64,000 nt of DNA from Domibacillus robiginosus (GTDB lineage Bacteria; Bacillota; Bacilli; Bacillales; Domibacillaceae): contig NZ_LAHL01000025.1 in assembly GCF_000966195.1 (NCBI RefSeq), forward strand, positions 1-64,000. Reading direction: 5' to 3'. The notes beneath the pieces were generated by a model. The model saw only the letters and a program-made list of their open reading frames with translations, was not told where the DNA came from and did not search any database. The first letter of the stretch is position 1; each line of letters starts with the position of its first letter. The position numbers and the translations under genes are program-made. Shown in pieces: positions 43,687 through 52,964 of the stretch.

Positions 43687-43744
43687 AGAACCTAAATAAG
43701 ATGTACATTCCCGTTTCAAAAAAGTACATTATTATTTAGGTCCT
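43687..43744 (-). terminator. Terminator-like hairpin
   Basis: On the minus strand GACCTAAATAATAATGTAC pairs with GTACATCTTATTTAGGTTC, followed by TTTTTATTTT. It would end transcription from the IS element and the unknown frame at 43945-44178. Confidence 0.75.
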
Positions 43745-43944
43745 GCCTGTATAGCTAGTAACTGTCTACAAGAAGATAAGAGTTACTGAGTCGAAATTAA
43801 TACGTCATCAACAAATTAGAAGTATAAGTATTTTTTTCTCAAAACAAAATATTAAAAGGACAACCACTACCACCCTACCGTTTAACCTTTAATTCTTTCT
43901 ACAACGTGAAAGCGTAGTGATGGCCTTTTATTCTTTCGTTACTT

Positions 43945-44178
43945 TTATTTATTGTAATACTTTATCCACTCGTCCCAAATTCCTTCACTTTTGTCTTGCT
44001 CCTTGCATTTTGCCGAACGCTCACTGATGCGCCGCTCCCAGCAATTCCTAGCAAAAACGGAATTTGTGCTCTCCTTTATCCTCACCTGTTTGCTTTTATT
44101 TCTCCCATGTAAATTAACAAATACGGCACTTGCTTTTGTCCCGAAGTCTCTTGGCAGTGCTTCTTTCGGTACATCCAT
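43945..44178 (-). other. Unrecognised reading frame beside IS right end
   Basis: A 77-codon frame starts at an ATG (44178) just outside the IS end and reads MDVPKEALPRDFGTKASAVF, a basic middle, and WDEWIKYYNK. There is no ribosome site, but it has a protein-like composition, so it may be the C-terminal part of a gene interrupted by the element. I do not recognise the family. The first bases of this flank are also where a TnpB guide would be transcribed. Confidence 0.3.
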
Positions 44179-44194
44179 ATTATAGGACAAGAAT

Positions 44195-44306
44195 TGAACT
44201 ACCGCCCACTTACCTGACGGTTGAAGTGGGGGATTCCTGGGCAAGGGGATCTTCGACCCCCAGTAATCAGGCTAACTCCGTATTCCAACGGTTTTATGAC
44301 CAACCT
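44195..44306 (-). ncRNA. Predicted omega RNA scaffold of TnpB
   Basis: The non-coding stretch after the tnpB stop is predicted from family knowledge to be the omega RNA scaffold: conserved segments AATACGGAGTTAGCCTGAT, GGGGGTCGAAGATCCCC-type hairpin, then CCCCCACTTC...AAGTGGG and TTCA. The guide would be the next 15-20 bases outside the element (about 44175-44194). Confidence 0.6.
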
Positions 44307-45520
44307 TAACCAGACAGAAGCCGAAGGGCTTCTCTTTTGATATTCAAGCTCGCATTCAGGTCCCGATCGTGACGCACACCGCAGGACGGACATTCCCACA
44401 CCCGGACAGCGAGATTTTTTACATCTTTATGCTGGTGGCCACACCTAGAACAGAGCTGGCTTGATGGGAAGAACGGATCGACTTTTATAACCGTCCGTCC
44501 GTACCACTTCGCTTTGTAAGCGAGCATTTCATTGAACCTCGACCATGACGCATCGTGAATCCCCTTGCTTAGTTTATTGTTTTGGACGAGATTCTTCACT
44601 GACAAATTCTCCACTGCGATCACTTGGTTTTCATGAACGAGCCTGGTCGTCAGCTTGTGAAGAAAATCTTCTCTTGTGTGTTTGATTTTTTCGTGCAGTT
44701 TAGCAATCTGGGCTTTATTTTTTTCCCGCGATTTCGAGCCTTCTTTTTTACGTGCAAACGCACGCTGAAGAAAGGCTAACCGCTTTTCATATTTCTGGTA
44801 GTATTTCGGGTTGGCAATGGATTCACCATTGGAGAGCACGGCAAACTCTTTTAATCCCAGATTAATGCCAATGGCATCGCTGGTGCTTGGTTTGTACGGT
44901 GAATAAGGCATCTCGCAAATGACCGAGATAGAATACCGGCCAGTACTGCTGCGGCGCACAGTGACACGCTTAATGTCGCCTTCGATGTTTCGGGACTTGG
45001 AAAAACGAATCCAGCCGAGTTTCGGCAGCTGAATGCGGTTATCTATCATTTTAATATTGTGATTTGTCATTTTGGTTGTGTAGCTTTGAACCGGTTTTTT
45101 CTTGCTTTTGAATGTTGGATGGCCTTTGAAATCATACGCCGTCGGCGTATAACCTTCTGCACATTTTTTAGCGGCTCGTTTTTTTAATTCTTTTTTCGGC
45201 TGTTCCTTATATTTTTTGAATCCTTCGTACTGATATTCGATGCTTGCCTGAAGCGCAATACTGTCAGAACCAGACAACCATTTGAATGTTTCTTTTAGCC
45301 CAGGGAGGAGCTTTTTAGCAGCTGTTTCTGTATACCGTTTTTTTGTTTTTTCGAAACTCTTGATGTTTTCATTTAAAATATAATTGTAGACAAACCGGCA
45401 GCAGCCGATCGTCTGGTTAATCAGTTGTTTTTGCTCGTCACTTGGATGGATTTTAAACCGAAAGGCTTTAAAATGAAGTTTCTTTGTTTCATCTGTTTTG
45501 GTTTTCCTCATTTTCCTCAT
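44306..45520 (-). CDS. tnpB: TnpB (IS200/IS605) with altered RuvC-I residue
   Basis: A 404-residue RNA-guided nuclease-family protein: N-terminal OrfB helix-turn-helix/WED part (FKAFRFKIHPSDEQKQLIN), RuvC core, and a four-Cys zinc ribbon (C357, C360, C377, C380). The RuvC-II Glu (E304 in IAVENLSVKN) and RuvC-III Asp (D387 in HDRDLNASLN) are kept. The RuvC-I motif reads AIGINLGLKEFAV, with Asn220 (codon AAT) in place of the first catalytic Asp that active members have in GIDLG. DNA cleavage is therefore probably lost, while guide binding could remain. The start may be the second ATG (three codons in). The element has a right-end scaffold and no tnpA. Confidence 0.88.
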   Translation of the reverse strand: MRKMRKTKTDETKKLHFKAFRFKIHPSDEQKQLINQTIGCCRFVYNYILNENIKSFEKTKKRYTETAAKKLLPGLKETFKWLSGSDSIALQASIEYQYEGFKKYKEQPKKELKKRAAKKCAEGYTPTAYDFKGHPTFKSKKKPVQSYTTKMTNHNIKMIDNRIQLPKLGWIRFSKSRNIEGDIKRVTVRRSSTGRYSISVICEMPYSPYKPSTSDAIGINLGLKEFAVLSNGESIANPKYYQKYEKRLAFLQRAFARKKEGSKSREKNKAQIAKLHEKIKHTREDFLHKLTTRLVHENQVIAVENLSVKNLVQNNKLSKGIHDASWSRFNEMLAYKAKWYGRTVIKVDPFFPSSQLCSRCGHQHKDVKNLAVRVWECPSCGVRHDRDLNASLNIKREALRLLSG

Positions 45521-45607
45521 CCCCTGAACGTTTGTTCTGTACCTAATTATACCATTTTAACAATAGAGCGTTCAAGGAAGAAGAATGACTGAAAGAGCAG
45601 CGATTCA

Positions 45608-45636
45608 TCCCCCACTTAGCAAGCTTGAAGTGGGGG
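45608..45636. repeat. Left-end hairpin of IS element
   Basis: ATCCCCCACTT, an AGCAAGCTTG loop, AAGTGGGGGT; the sequence matches the hairpin in the right end. Confidence 0.75.
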
Positions 45637-45795
45637 TGTTCTCGCCAAAATGATAAAGTATGCGTTTGTATTATAAGGTCTTTTATTTGTACTTTAGGAC
45701 ATTTTTATTGAGCCTCTTCATAGACTCGGTGACTATGTATCCTTTCGAAAGACCGAAAACACAATCCTCTGATTACCGGAGTAAAACCAACTAAA

Positions 45796-46824
45796 TTAAA
45801 CCTTTTCCGCTTCCCCAAACAATTGCTCTTTTTGATAAAATCCACATGATTCTCGAATGATTAATTCATCTTTCATAACGATTTTTTTCCGCTTAATGAA
45901 TATCCCTTTTAACAGCCGTAGAAGTAAATCTGCGGCTTTTTGGCCAATCTCATATTTCGGCTGGTCAATCGTTGTCATATACGGACTGAAAAATGACGCC
46001 ATCGGGAGGTTATCAAAACCAACAATCGCAATGTCTTCCGGCACTCGAAGACCATGATCCTTTACTGCCTTGATTGAACCAAGGGCCATCTCATCATTAA
46101 ATACAAACACAGCCGTCGGGCGATCTTCCAGTGCCAGCAGCTTCACCATTTGTTTGTATCCAGAATCTATATCATAATCTCCTTCCTGCACCCAAGATGG
46201 ATTAATAGGCAAATCATGGCTCATCATGGCCTGCTGATAGCCGCGCTGGCGGTCCTTTCCTAGAATTACGTCCGTTCCTTTAGAAATATGTGCAATTTTT
46301 CTGTGTCCAACGTTGATTAAGTGCTCGGTCACTTTGCGAGCACTGCTGATATTGTCAATCGAAACCGTTGGAATATCCAGACCGTCCATATATTCACATG
46401 CTAGAACGACAGGAAACTGGGATGATAATTCTTTTAGACTGTCTCGATCCATACGTGCTGTTAACAGCACGGCGCCCTCTGCCTGCTTTCTATATAAAAG
46501 TTCAATGTATTCTTTTTCTCGTTCAATCCGGTTTTCTGTATCCCCTAAAATCACCTGATAACCGTTTTGAAGCGCTGTATGCTCAATGCCGCGCAGCACT
46601 TCGGAAAAAAACGGACGGGTGATATCTGGCACTACTACTAAAATCGTTTTTGTTTCACGTGTACGAAACTGGCTGGCGATCATATTGGGTTTATAATTCA
46701 GTTCGTTGATAATCTGAATCACTTTTTCTTTCGTTTCTTTTTTGACCAAATCGGGCTGGCGAAGCACCCTGGATACAGTCGCTGGCGATACATTCGCCCG
46801 CTTGGCTACATCCCTCATTTGCAT
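45796..46824 (-). CDS. LacI-family regulator of inositol operon
   Basis: A 342-residue regulator: helix-turn-helix at the start (MRDVAKRANVSPATVSRVLR), YKPNMIASQFRTRETKTI hinge, then the sugar-binding-protein-like domain with VVVPDITRPFFSEVLRGIEH and IAIVGFDNLPMASFF. It is the last gene of the inositol gene run, beyond the MFS carrier. ATG 46824 follows GGCAGGTGG; the longer frame (to 47250) overlaps the MFS gene and was rejected. In B. subtilis this operon is controlled by the DeoR-type IolR, which is not seen here. This LacI protein or the AraC protein at 56847 may replace it. Confidence 0.85.
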   Translation of the reverse strand: MQMRDVAKRANVSPATVSRVLRQPDLVKKETKEKVIQIINELNYKPNMIASQFRTRETKTILVVVPDITRPFFSEVLRGIEHTALQNGYQVILGDTENRIEREKEYIELLYRKQAEGAVLLTARMDRDSLKELSSQFPVVLACEYMDGLDIPTVSIDNISSARKVTEHLINVGHRKIAHISKGTDVILGKDRQRGYQQAMMSHDLPINPSWVQEGDYDIDSGYKQMVKLLALEDRPTAVFVFNDEMALGSIKAVKDHGLRVPEDIAIVGFDNLPMASFFSPYMTTIDQPKYEIGQKAADLLLRLLKGIFIKRKKIVMKDELIIRESCGFYQKEQLFGEAEKV

Positions 46825-46886
46825 TAGTTTTCCACCTGCCTTTCCAGTCCTGATTGGAATATTTCTTAATATAGCTGATTCGTATG

Positions 46887-48053
46887 CTAAAATACTGATT
46901 CCGCTTTCATTCTTTCTTGCCATTTTACGCTGCACCACACCCCTAATACGCTGATAAAGCCTGAAAAGTAAAAGCTTGCCTCCAGACCAAAATACGTATT
47001 TAAAATACCAGCCAGAAAAGGACCAACGAACATGCCAATCGCGTAAAGAGCCTGGTACGCTCCCATAGCTGTTGCCCGTTTGGCGTGAGGCATTTCTTCC
47101 ACCGCCATACCAAGAAAAAGCGGAAATACAAGTCCGAGGGCAAATCCATTTACCAGCTGCAAAGCGATCAAGGCTGCTTTTGTATCCGCGAACGGCATAA
47201 GAAAAGTAAAGATGGCTGCGGCAGAAAAAGCAATTTGCAGTGTACCCCATTTGCCAAACTTCGGGACAAACCAGCTGCCGCTTAACAGAGTAGAAACCGC
47301 ATGCGGGATCATAAACGCAAACACAAGAAGTGTAATTTCGCTTGCCCGCAGGCCGGCTGACAATGCATAGTCTGTTGTGAAACCAAATATCGTGGTAAAC
47401 ATGACACTGTGCGCTAATATGGACAGCAGCGATACTTTTAGCAGCATCGGTTCCTTAAGCGTTGTTCCAAGCTCCTTCAGCTGAACTGGTTCTCGTTTTG
47501 CTTCTGAGCTTCCTTCCTTTATGAACAGCGAAAGCAGCAGACCTGTAGCGCCAGTCATAATACCGATCCAATACGGTGCATGCCAGCCCCACTCTTCCAC
47601 GATCCATGCACTGAGCGCCATCCCAAGCAGCTGGGCAAACACGACCGCAAACGATAAATGGCCCATCGCCCGGTGCAGATCCCGCCCCGCTGCGTAGCTT
47701 GAAAAAAGAATGGTAAAAGCCACCCAGGTGGCGGCAGCGATGCCCGCCAGTGAACGAGACAGAAGCACCCAGCCAAGGCTTTCGGTCAGCGCAAAAGCTA
47801 AACAGCTGAGCAGACTTACGGCCATCCCAGCCACAACAAAGCCTTTTCGCTTATTCCAAAGATCGGACCCGATACCGATCGGAAGGCGAAATAAAAACTG
47901 CATCAGCCCGTAGCTTGCCAGAACGATCCCGATAAAGGTATATGTGCCCCCTATCTGCTCGATGTAAGGAGAGAGCATCGGAATATAAATAAAGTGCGAA
48001 AACCAAAAAAGAAAAGAAATCAGTAAAAACAACCTTTGACTGTGTTTGTTCAT
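46887..48053 (-). CDS. MFS transporter of inositol gene run
   Basis: A 388-residue, 12-helix major facilitator of the drug-efflux-like branch: HFIYIPMLSPYIEQIGGTYT, LPIGIGSDLWNKRKGFVV, and in the second half GLVFPLFLGMAVEEMPHAKR. It is unlike IolF or IolT. It could carry an inositol isomer or an intermediate, or export a compound. It follows iolJ by 85 bases across a terminator-like hairpin and precedes the LacI gene by 60 bases, so a separate transcript or attenuated read-through is likely. Confidence 0.8.
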   Translation of the reverse strand: MNKHSQRLFLLISFLFWFSHFIYIPMLSPYIEQIGGTYTFIGIVLASYGLMQFLFRLPIGIGSDLWNKRKGFVVAGMAVSLLSCLAFALTESLGWVLLSRSLAGIAAATWVAFTILFSSYAAGRDLHRAMGHLSFAVVFAQLLGMALSAWIVEEWGWHAPYWIGIMTGATGLLLSLFIKEGSSEAKREPVQLKELGTTLKEPMLLKVSLLSILAHSVMFTTIFGFTTDYALSAGLRASEITLLVFAFMIPHAVSTLLSGSWFVPKFGKWGTLQIAFSAAAIFTFLMPFADTKAALIALQLVNGFALGLVFPLFLGMAVEEMPHAKRATAMGAYQALYAIGMFVGPFLAGILNTYFGLEASFYFSGFISVLGVWCSVKWQERMKAESVF

Positions 48054-48082
48054 ATGCTCACATCCTGCTCTTACTCTTTGAG

Positions 48083-48113
48083 AAAAAGGAGCCGCCCTTA
48101 CGGACCAGCTCCT
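48083..48113 (-). terminator. Terminator/attenuator after iolJ
   Basis: On the minus strand AGGAGCTGGTCCG, TAAGG, CGGCTCCT then TTTTCTC. It separates the enzyme genes from the carrier/regulator pair. Confidence 0.65.
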
Positions 48114-48137
48114 CTCTCTTGATACCAGACAAGCGTA

Positions 48138-48989
48138 TTAGGCTTTGCCGCTCGTATTAAATTCTCTCATTTTCCCTTTTACGGCGTCCTTTACTGCTTC
48201 AATGGCCGGCAGTAAAATCAGCCGCGGCTCGTATACATCCGAGTTTTGGTTTAATGTTTTACGGACAGAGGCGGTCCATGCCTGGATGCTTTCTGTGTTG
48301 ACATTAATTTTTGCGTGGCCAAGCTCTATGGCGCGCTGAAGCTGATGAAGCGGAATGCCGGAGCCGCCGTGCAGGACAAGCGGCACATCCGTTTTCTCCG
48401 AAATTTCTTTCATTTCATCAAAGCCAAGCTGCGGCTCACCCTGATACGGGCCGTGAACCGAACCAAGTGCCGCGGCCAGTGCATCAATGCCGGCTTCCTC
48501 AACGATTCGGATGCATTCATCCAGATTCGCATATTGAATACCGCCGACCATGCCATCTTCCTGCCCGCCGACTGTACCAACTTCTGCTTCAACCGTGACC
48601 CCTTTTTCCCTTGCATACGCGACGACTTCCTTCGTCATCGCAATATTTTCGCCGATTGGGCTGTGAGAGCCGTCGATCATCACAGACGTATAGCCTGCAT
48701 CAATCGCTTTCTTACAGCGCTCGACGCTCATGCCGTGGTCTAAATGAAGCGCAACCGGCACGGTAATATTTAATTCCTCCATCAGCGCCTTGACCATCTC
48801 GGCAATCGTTGTAAAACCGCCTAGATAATCAACTAGCCGATCGGACGAGGCCAGAATAATGGGCGCCCGTTCTTCTTCTGCTGCCTGCAAAAACGCCTGA
48901 GCAAATTCCAGACCATTAATGTTATACTGTCCAACGGCGTAGCCGCCCTGCTTTGCTTTTTGCAGCATGTCTTTCATCGATACTAACAT
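48138..48989 (-). CDS. iolJ: DKGP aldolase IolJ (class II aldolase)
   Basis: A 283-residue zinc aldolase of the FbaA type. Zinc ligands are visible in HLDHG (about 83-87), in [10 protein letters not shown], and in [11 protein letters not shown]; the catalytic Asp is in HLDHGMS. It cleaves 2-deoxy-5-keto-D-gluconate 6-phosphate to DHAP and malonate semialdehyde, the last step before IolA. Fructose-bisphosphate or tagatose-bisphosphate aldolases are similar, but the position at the end of the iol operon decides the assignment. The gap to iolD is 136 bases without a clear signal. Confidence 0.86.
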   Translation of the reverse strand: MLVSMKDMLQKAKQGGYAVGQYNINGLEFAQAFLQAAEEERAPIILASSDRLVDYLGGFTTIAEMVKALMEELNITVPVALHLDHGMSVERCKKAIDAGYTSVMIDGSHSPIGENIAMTKEVVAYAREKGVTVEAEVGTVGGQEDGMVGGIQYANLDECIRIVEEAGIDALAAALGSVHGPYQGEPQLGFDEMKEISEKTDVPLVLHGGSGIPLHQLQRAIELGHAKINVNTESIQAWTASVRKTLNQNSDVYEPRLILLPAIEAVKDAVKGKMREFNTSGKA

Positions 48990-49125
48990 ACAATCAGCCC
49001 TCTACTTTCTCTGTTAACCCAAGGCCTTACTTCATTTTTTTGAAGCATTAACTTGCTTGACCAGTCTACTTTGGCTTTCCAAGCAAATACGGCGTTCGTT
49101 GCCCTGCACTCTGTGTGATCTCCGC

Positions 49126-51036
49126 TTAGTACGTTTTCGCCGTTTCTAGTTTTTCCGCTCTTGCAGCATAGGCTTTTTGAACGCTTTCAGACTCGGATAC
49201 TTCAGCTACTCCAACATTCCACCAGCCGTCATAGCCATCCGACATCGTTTTCGGAAGCACTTTCATGTCAATCAATGTGGAAACGGACTGCTTTTTCGCA
49301 TCTTCAAGCGCTGCTTTCAGTTCTTCTACTGTGTTGGCTTTGTATGATTTTGCTCCGTAAGCTTCCGCCACTTTCGCATAATCGATGTTCATAATCTTGT
49401 TGTCATGTGTACGGAACTCACAGAAGTATGTTCCGCTTCCATTACCCATCTGCAGGTTATTAATACATCCATAACCAGAGTTATCAAACAGAAGAATATT
49501 GATTTTTTTGCCATACTGAAGCGCTGTTACAAGCTCGGTATGAAGCATTAGGAAGCTCCCATCGCCGACGGCCGCATATACTTCGCGGTCCGGGTGAGCG
49601 AGTTTCGCACCCAGTGCACCGGCTACTTCATATCCCATACAGGAATAGCCATATTCAAGGTGGTAGGTATTCGGCACATTAGAATGCCATAAGCGCTGCA
49701 GGTCGCCCGGAAGGGATCCAGCTGAACCAATGATGACGCTGTCCGGTGCGACTGCTTCATTAGCCGCAACCAAAGCGGCCGTTTGGGTGAATTCAGTACC
49801 TAGCACATCGGCATATTCATTCATTGTTTCCTGAGAAAATTGATCCTTGATTTCCGGCGTAAAGCTTTCGCGATTAAACGTTACGTTCGCCAGCCGGTCG
49901 CGTTCTGCCAGCCATTCTTCTTTCCAGGCTGAAAGCAGGCCGCCAAATGCGGTTTCATAATCTCCCAAAAGAGATGCCAGCTGTTCAAGCGCCGTTTTTG
50001 CATCGGCGACTACCTGGAATGCGTCCAGCTTATACGCCTGCATGCGGCTAATATTAATGTTTAAGAATGATGTTTTTTCAAAATCAAACTGTGTTTTGGA
50101 TGAAGTAGTAAAGTCGGTATAGCGTGTGCCGACACCGATCACAAGGTCTGTATCACGGGCCACTTTATTTGCAGCCGACGTACCAAGGATGCCTAAGCCG
50201 CCCAGGTTATTTGGAAACGACACTTCCACCGTTGATTTCCCGGCCTGTGTTTCCACAAGCGGGATATTATGTTTTTCAGAGATTTGTTTTAAGATGTCAC
50301 GGGCACCTGAATAACGGGCACCACCGCCGACAATAATAACAGGCTTTTTGCTTGCTTTGATTCGTTCCGCTGCACCCTGCAGTTCGCGTTCAACAGCCGG
50401 CTTGCGGTCCAAATAATGAACGCGTTTTTCGAAGAAACGCTCGTCGTAGTCAAACGCTTCCCCTTCGACATCCTGTGCGATGCAGATCGTTGCCGGACCG
50501 GCTTTGGCCGGGTCTGTCATCACTTCAAAGGCGCGGATCAGTGCGGACATGAGCTGTTCCGGGCGCGTTACGCGGTCCCAGTAGCGGGAAACTGCCATAA
50601 ACGCTTCGTTTGTCGTCACGGCTGTGCTGTGTTCATGCTCCAGCTGCTGCAGCACCGGGTCAGGCTGGCGCGAGGCAAAGGTATCCGCTGGAAGCAGGAG
50701 AACCGGAATATTATTCGCAAACGCTGTTCCCGCTGCGGCGATTAAATTCGCAGAACCAGGTCCGGCAGATGTCGTGACCGCATAGATTTTGCGGCGGAGC
50801 ATTTCACGGCTATAGGCGATTGCGGCATGCGCCATGCCCTGCTCATTCTTTCCCTGGTAGACTTTCAAATGGCCGGCATCCTGCTCAAGCGCCTGGCCGA
50901 TCCCTAACACGTTTCCGTGACCAAAAATGTTAAAAATGCCTTCGACGAAGGGTGTTTCTTCGCCATCAACGTGAATGTACTGCTGATTTAAAAATGTAAT
51001 TAACGCTTGCGCGGTTGTTAGTCGAATGGTTCCCAT
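49126..51036 (-). CDS. iolD: THcHDO hydrolase IolD
   Basis: A 636-residue thiamin-diphosphate enzyme. The N-terminal PYR domain starts TTAQALITFLNQQYIHVDGE and carries GHGNVLGIGQAL; a central domain follows; the C-terminal PP domain has the cofactor motif GDGSFLMLHTELVTA...NILLFDNSGYGC (about 482-520). It hydrolytically opens 3D-trihydroxycyclohexane-1,2-dione to 5-deoxyglucuronate in the cytosol. Length and order agree with B. subtilis IolD (637). GAGGTG precedes the ATG, and the gene lies 30 bases from iolC. Confidence 0.92.
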   Translation of the reverse strand: MGTIRLTTAQALITFLNQQYIHVDGEETPFVEGIFNIFGHGNVLGIGQALEQDAGHLKVYQGKNEQGMAHAAIAYSREMLRRKIYAVTTSAGPGSANLIAAAGTAFANNIPVLLLPADTFASRQPDPVLQQLEHEHSTAVTTNEAFMAVSRYWDRVTRPEQLMSALIRAFEVMTDPAKAGPATICIAQDVEGEAFDYDERFFEKRVHYLDRKPAVERELQGAAERIKASKKPVIIVGGGARYSGARDILKQISEKHNIPLVETQAGKSTVEVSFPNNLGGLGILGTSAANKVARDTDLVIGVGTRYTDFTTSSKTQFDFEKTSFLNINISRMQAYKLDAFQVVADAKTALEQLASLLGDYETAFGGLLSAWKEEWLAERDRLANVTFNRESFTPEIKDQFSQETMNEYADVLGTEFTQTAALVAANEAVAPDSVIIGSAGSLPGDLQRLWHSNVPNTYHLEYGYSCMGYEVAGALGAKLAHPDREVYAAVGDGSFLMLHTELVTALQYGKKINILLFDNSGYGCINNLQMGNGSGTYFCEFRTHDNKIMNIDYAKVAEAYGAKSYKANTVEELKAALEDAKKQSVSTLIDMKVLPKTMSDGYDGWWNVGVAEVSESESVQKAYAARAEKLETAKTY

Positions 51037-51065
51037 CTCTTATTCACCTCTTACCGAGTCATTTT

Positions 51066-52049
51066 TTATACGTGGACAGCAGCGGCAATTAGCTGCTCAA
51101 TCTCAGAAGCTACCGGCATCGCATCAGACGAGCTGTGCTTGCTGACCACGATGGATGCAGAAGCACTGCCGTATTTTAAAGCCGTTTCAATATCCTTTCC
51201 GCTGACAAGTGCGTAAAGGAAAGCAGATGCATAGGAATCACCGGCACCAAATGTTTTCAGTACGTTTGTTTTGTACGCCTGTGCCCGGAATACTTCTCCT
51301 GATTTTGCGTACGCGTATGACCCTTCTACTCCATGCTTGATGACCACAAGATCAGCTGAATGCTTGAATAAGTTTTGAATGGTTTCGTTGTTGTCGCCGC
51401 CCTGAATGTTTTCCATTACATCAAACTCATCGCGTGTGCCAATGATGATATCGGACTGTTCCGCTACAAGTGAGTAGTAAACGGCTGTTTCTTCTGACGA
51501 CTGCCATGTGTACGGACGGTAGTCCAGTTCAAAGACAATTTTCACGCCGTGCTTTTTCGCCAGGCTGACCGATTTCAAAACGGCTTCCCGTGACGGGCTT
51601 TTTGCCAGGGCTGTACCGGATACAAGCAGGATTTTTGCTTTCTGAATGTAGTTTTCGCTGACTTCAGACGGCTCCAGGTATAAGTCTGCCACATCGTCAC
51701 GGTACATTAAGATGCTGCACTCATCCGGGCTTAAAATTTCCGTAAACGCAAGACCTGTTTTATGCCCTTCTTTGTCTGTGACCATGTTCGATGTATCCAC
51801 ACCGACTTCACGCATGTATTTTTCAATGAATCTTCCATGCTGGTCATCAGCTAATTTGCCGATAAAGCCGACCTTCAAGCCAAGCTTTGCGCTGCCGATG
51901 GCAACGTTTGCAGGCGAGCCGCCCACGTATTTCGTAAACGTCATCGTCTCTTCCATTGGCATGTTGTATTCGTTTGCATTTAAATCGATGCAGGCACGTC
52001 CAATGGCGATCACATCAAGTTCTTTTTCGTTGTTAAATGTATAGTTCAT
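51066..52049 (-). CDS. iolC: 5-Dehydro-2-deoxygluconokinase IolC
   Basis: A 327-residue PfkB/ribokinase-family kinase. The N-terminal signature KYVGGSPANVAIGSAKLGLK (about 40-60) and the C-terminal TFGAGDSYASAFLYAL (about 266-281, catalytic Asp in GAGD) are both clear. It phosphorylates 2-deoxy-5-keto-gluconate with ATP, giving the substrate of IolJ. AAAGGAG precedes the ATG. It lies 27 bases after iolB. Confidence 0.92.
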   Translation of the reverse strand: MNYTFNNEKELDVIAIGRACIDLNANEYNMPMEETMTFTKYVGGSPANVAIGSAKLGLKVGFIGKLADDQHGRFIEKYMREVGVDTSNMVTDKEGHKTGLAFTEILSPDECSILMYRDDVADLYLEPSEVSENYIQKAKILLVSGTALAKSPSREAVLKSVSLAKKHGVKIVFELDYRPYTWQSSEETAVYYSLVAEQSDIIIGTRDEFDVMENIQGGDNNETIQNLFKHSADLVVIKHGVEGSYAYAKSGEVFRAQAYKTNVLKTFGAGDSYASAFLYALVSGKDIETALKYGSASASIVVSKHSSSDAMPVASEIEQLIAAAVHV

Positions 52050-52075
52050 CTGAGTTCACCGCTCCTTTAATTTGG

Positions 52076-52891
52076 TTAACGTTTTAGAATCCACTCATGG
52101 TCTGGATCATTGTAAAACTTCCAGATACGTGTCGGGCCGGCCATGACATTTAAGTAGTAGGATTCGTATCCATCCGGCACGCCGACTGGATGGTAGCCTG
52201 CTGGCACCAGTACAACATCACTGTTTTCAACAGTCATCGTTTCGTCGATCGAGCGGTCATCAGTATACACACGCTGGAACACGAAGCCCTGCGGCGGATT
52301 CATTTCATGGTAGTAAGATTCTTCTAAGAATGACTCATCCGGCAGGTTATCCTGGTCATGTTTGTGCGGCGGGTAGCTCGTCCAGTTGCCGCTTTCTGTG
52401 TACACTTCTACGACAAGCAGGCTGTTTGCGCGCGGGTCGGAATCCGGCAGGATATTGTGAACCATCCGTTTATTGCTTAAAATGCCGCGGTTTTCAACCC
52501 CTACCTCTGATGCTTTTATCAAGCATGTTGGAAGCTGCTCGGCAGACGGTGAGTAGCAAAGCGCGACACGGGCAGCCGTTACGCCTTCCACTCGGAATGT
52601 TTTATCGTTGGAAATATACACACTGTCTGTCGGCACTTTCTCAAATACATTTTCACGTGTGCCAAGGTTACAGAATTCTTCGCTTCCCTCGGTAACGTTT
52701 ATCTTGCCTGTCAGGGCGACAATGCAGCATTCTGTTTGGTTTAATGATTCGGTGTACGTGGCGCCGGGAGCCAGGTCAATGACTTTAAATCCGACATATT
52801 CGAGAGGGGAATTTTCTTGTGTGACGTCATGAACGAGTGTGATACCTTCTGACTGTTCGTTTTTCATTGGTTTTTGAAGCAAGCGGCTCAT
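52076..52891 (-). CDS. iolB: 5-Deoxyglucuronate isomerase IolB
   Basis: A 271-residue bicupin. The two beta barrels carry metal motifs: GATYTESLNQTECCIVALTG in the first, and WTSYPPHKHDQDNLPDESFLEE with YHPVGVPDGYESYYLNVMAG in the second, where PPHKHD supplies His ligands. It isomerises 5-deoxyglucuronate to 2-deoxy-5-keto-gluconate. GGAGG lies eight bases before the ATG. A perfect hairpin separates it from iolA upstream. Confidence 0.92.
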   Translation of the reverse strand: MSRLLQKPMKNEQSEGITLVHDVTQENSPLEYVGFKVIDLAPGATYTESLNQTECCIVALTGKINVTEGSEEFCNLGTRENVFEKVPTDSVYISNDKTFRVEGVTAARVALCYSPSAEQLPTCLIKASEVGVENRGILSNKRMVHNILPDSDPRANSLLVVEVYTESGNWTSYPPHKHDQDNLPDESFLEESYYHEMNPPQGFVFQRVYTDDRSIDETMTVENSDVVLVPAGYHPVGVPDGYESYYLNVMAGPTRIWKFYNDPDHEWILKR

Positions 52892-52925
52892 CTTATGTAC
52901 CTCCTGATTTTTGCTTGAATGGCCT

Positions 52926-52949
52926 GCTGTCCGGATTGTACCGGACAGC
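52926..52949 (-). promoter_or_regulatory. Hairpin between iolA and iolB
   Basis: GCTGTCCGG, ATTGTA, CCGGACAGC: a perfect 9-bp stem with no T-run, likely an mRNA processing or stability element inside the operon. Confidence 0.6.
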
Positions 52950-52964
52950 GAAGCGGATTCAAGA

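Larger units (their letters stand above)
44195..45652 (-). mobile_element. IS200/IS605-family element (IS1341-type, tnpB only)
   Basis: The element has tnpB but no tnpA transposase. The left end is a hairpin, ATCCCCCACTT with AAGTGGGGGT (45608-45636), followed outward by TTTAT in the tnpB-strand sense at 45653-45657, a plausible target-adjacent motif. The right end contains the matching hairpin with GAAGTGGGGG (44203-44232) and ends near TTCA. Without TnpA it depends on transposase in trans or is a fossil. It sits between the LacI gene and the dehydrogenase duplicate. Confidence 0.8.

Noticed and set aside
46825-47250. N-terminal extension of the LacI gene
   Set aside because: It is antisense-free but overlaps the MFS gene in another frame; the helix-turn-helix starts right at the ATG with a ribosome site at 46824.
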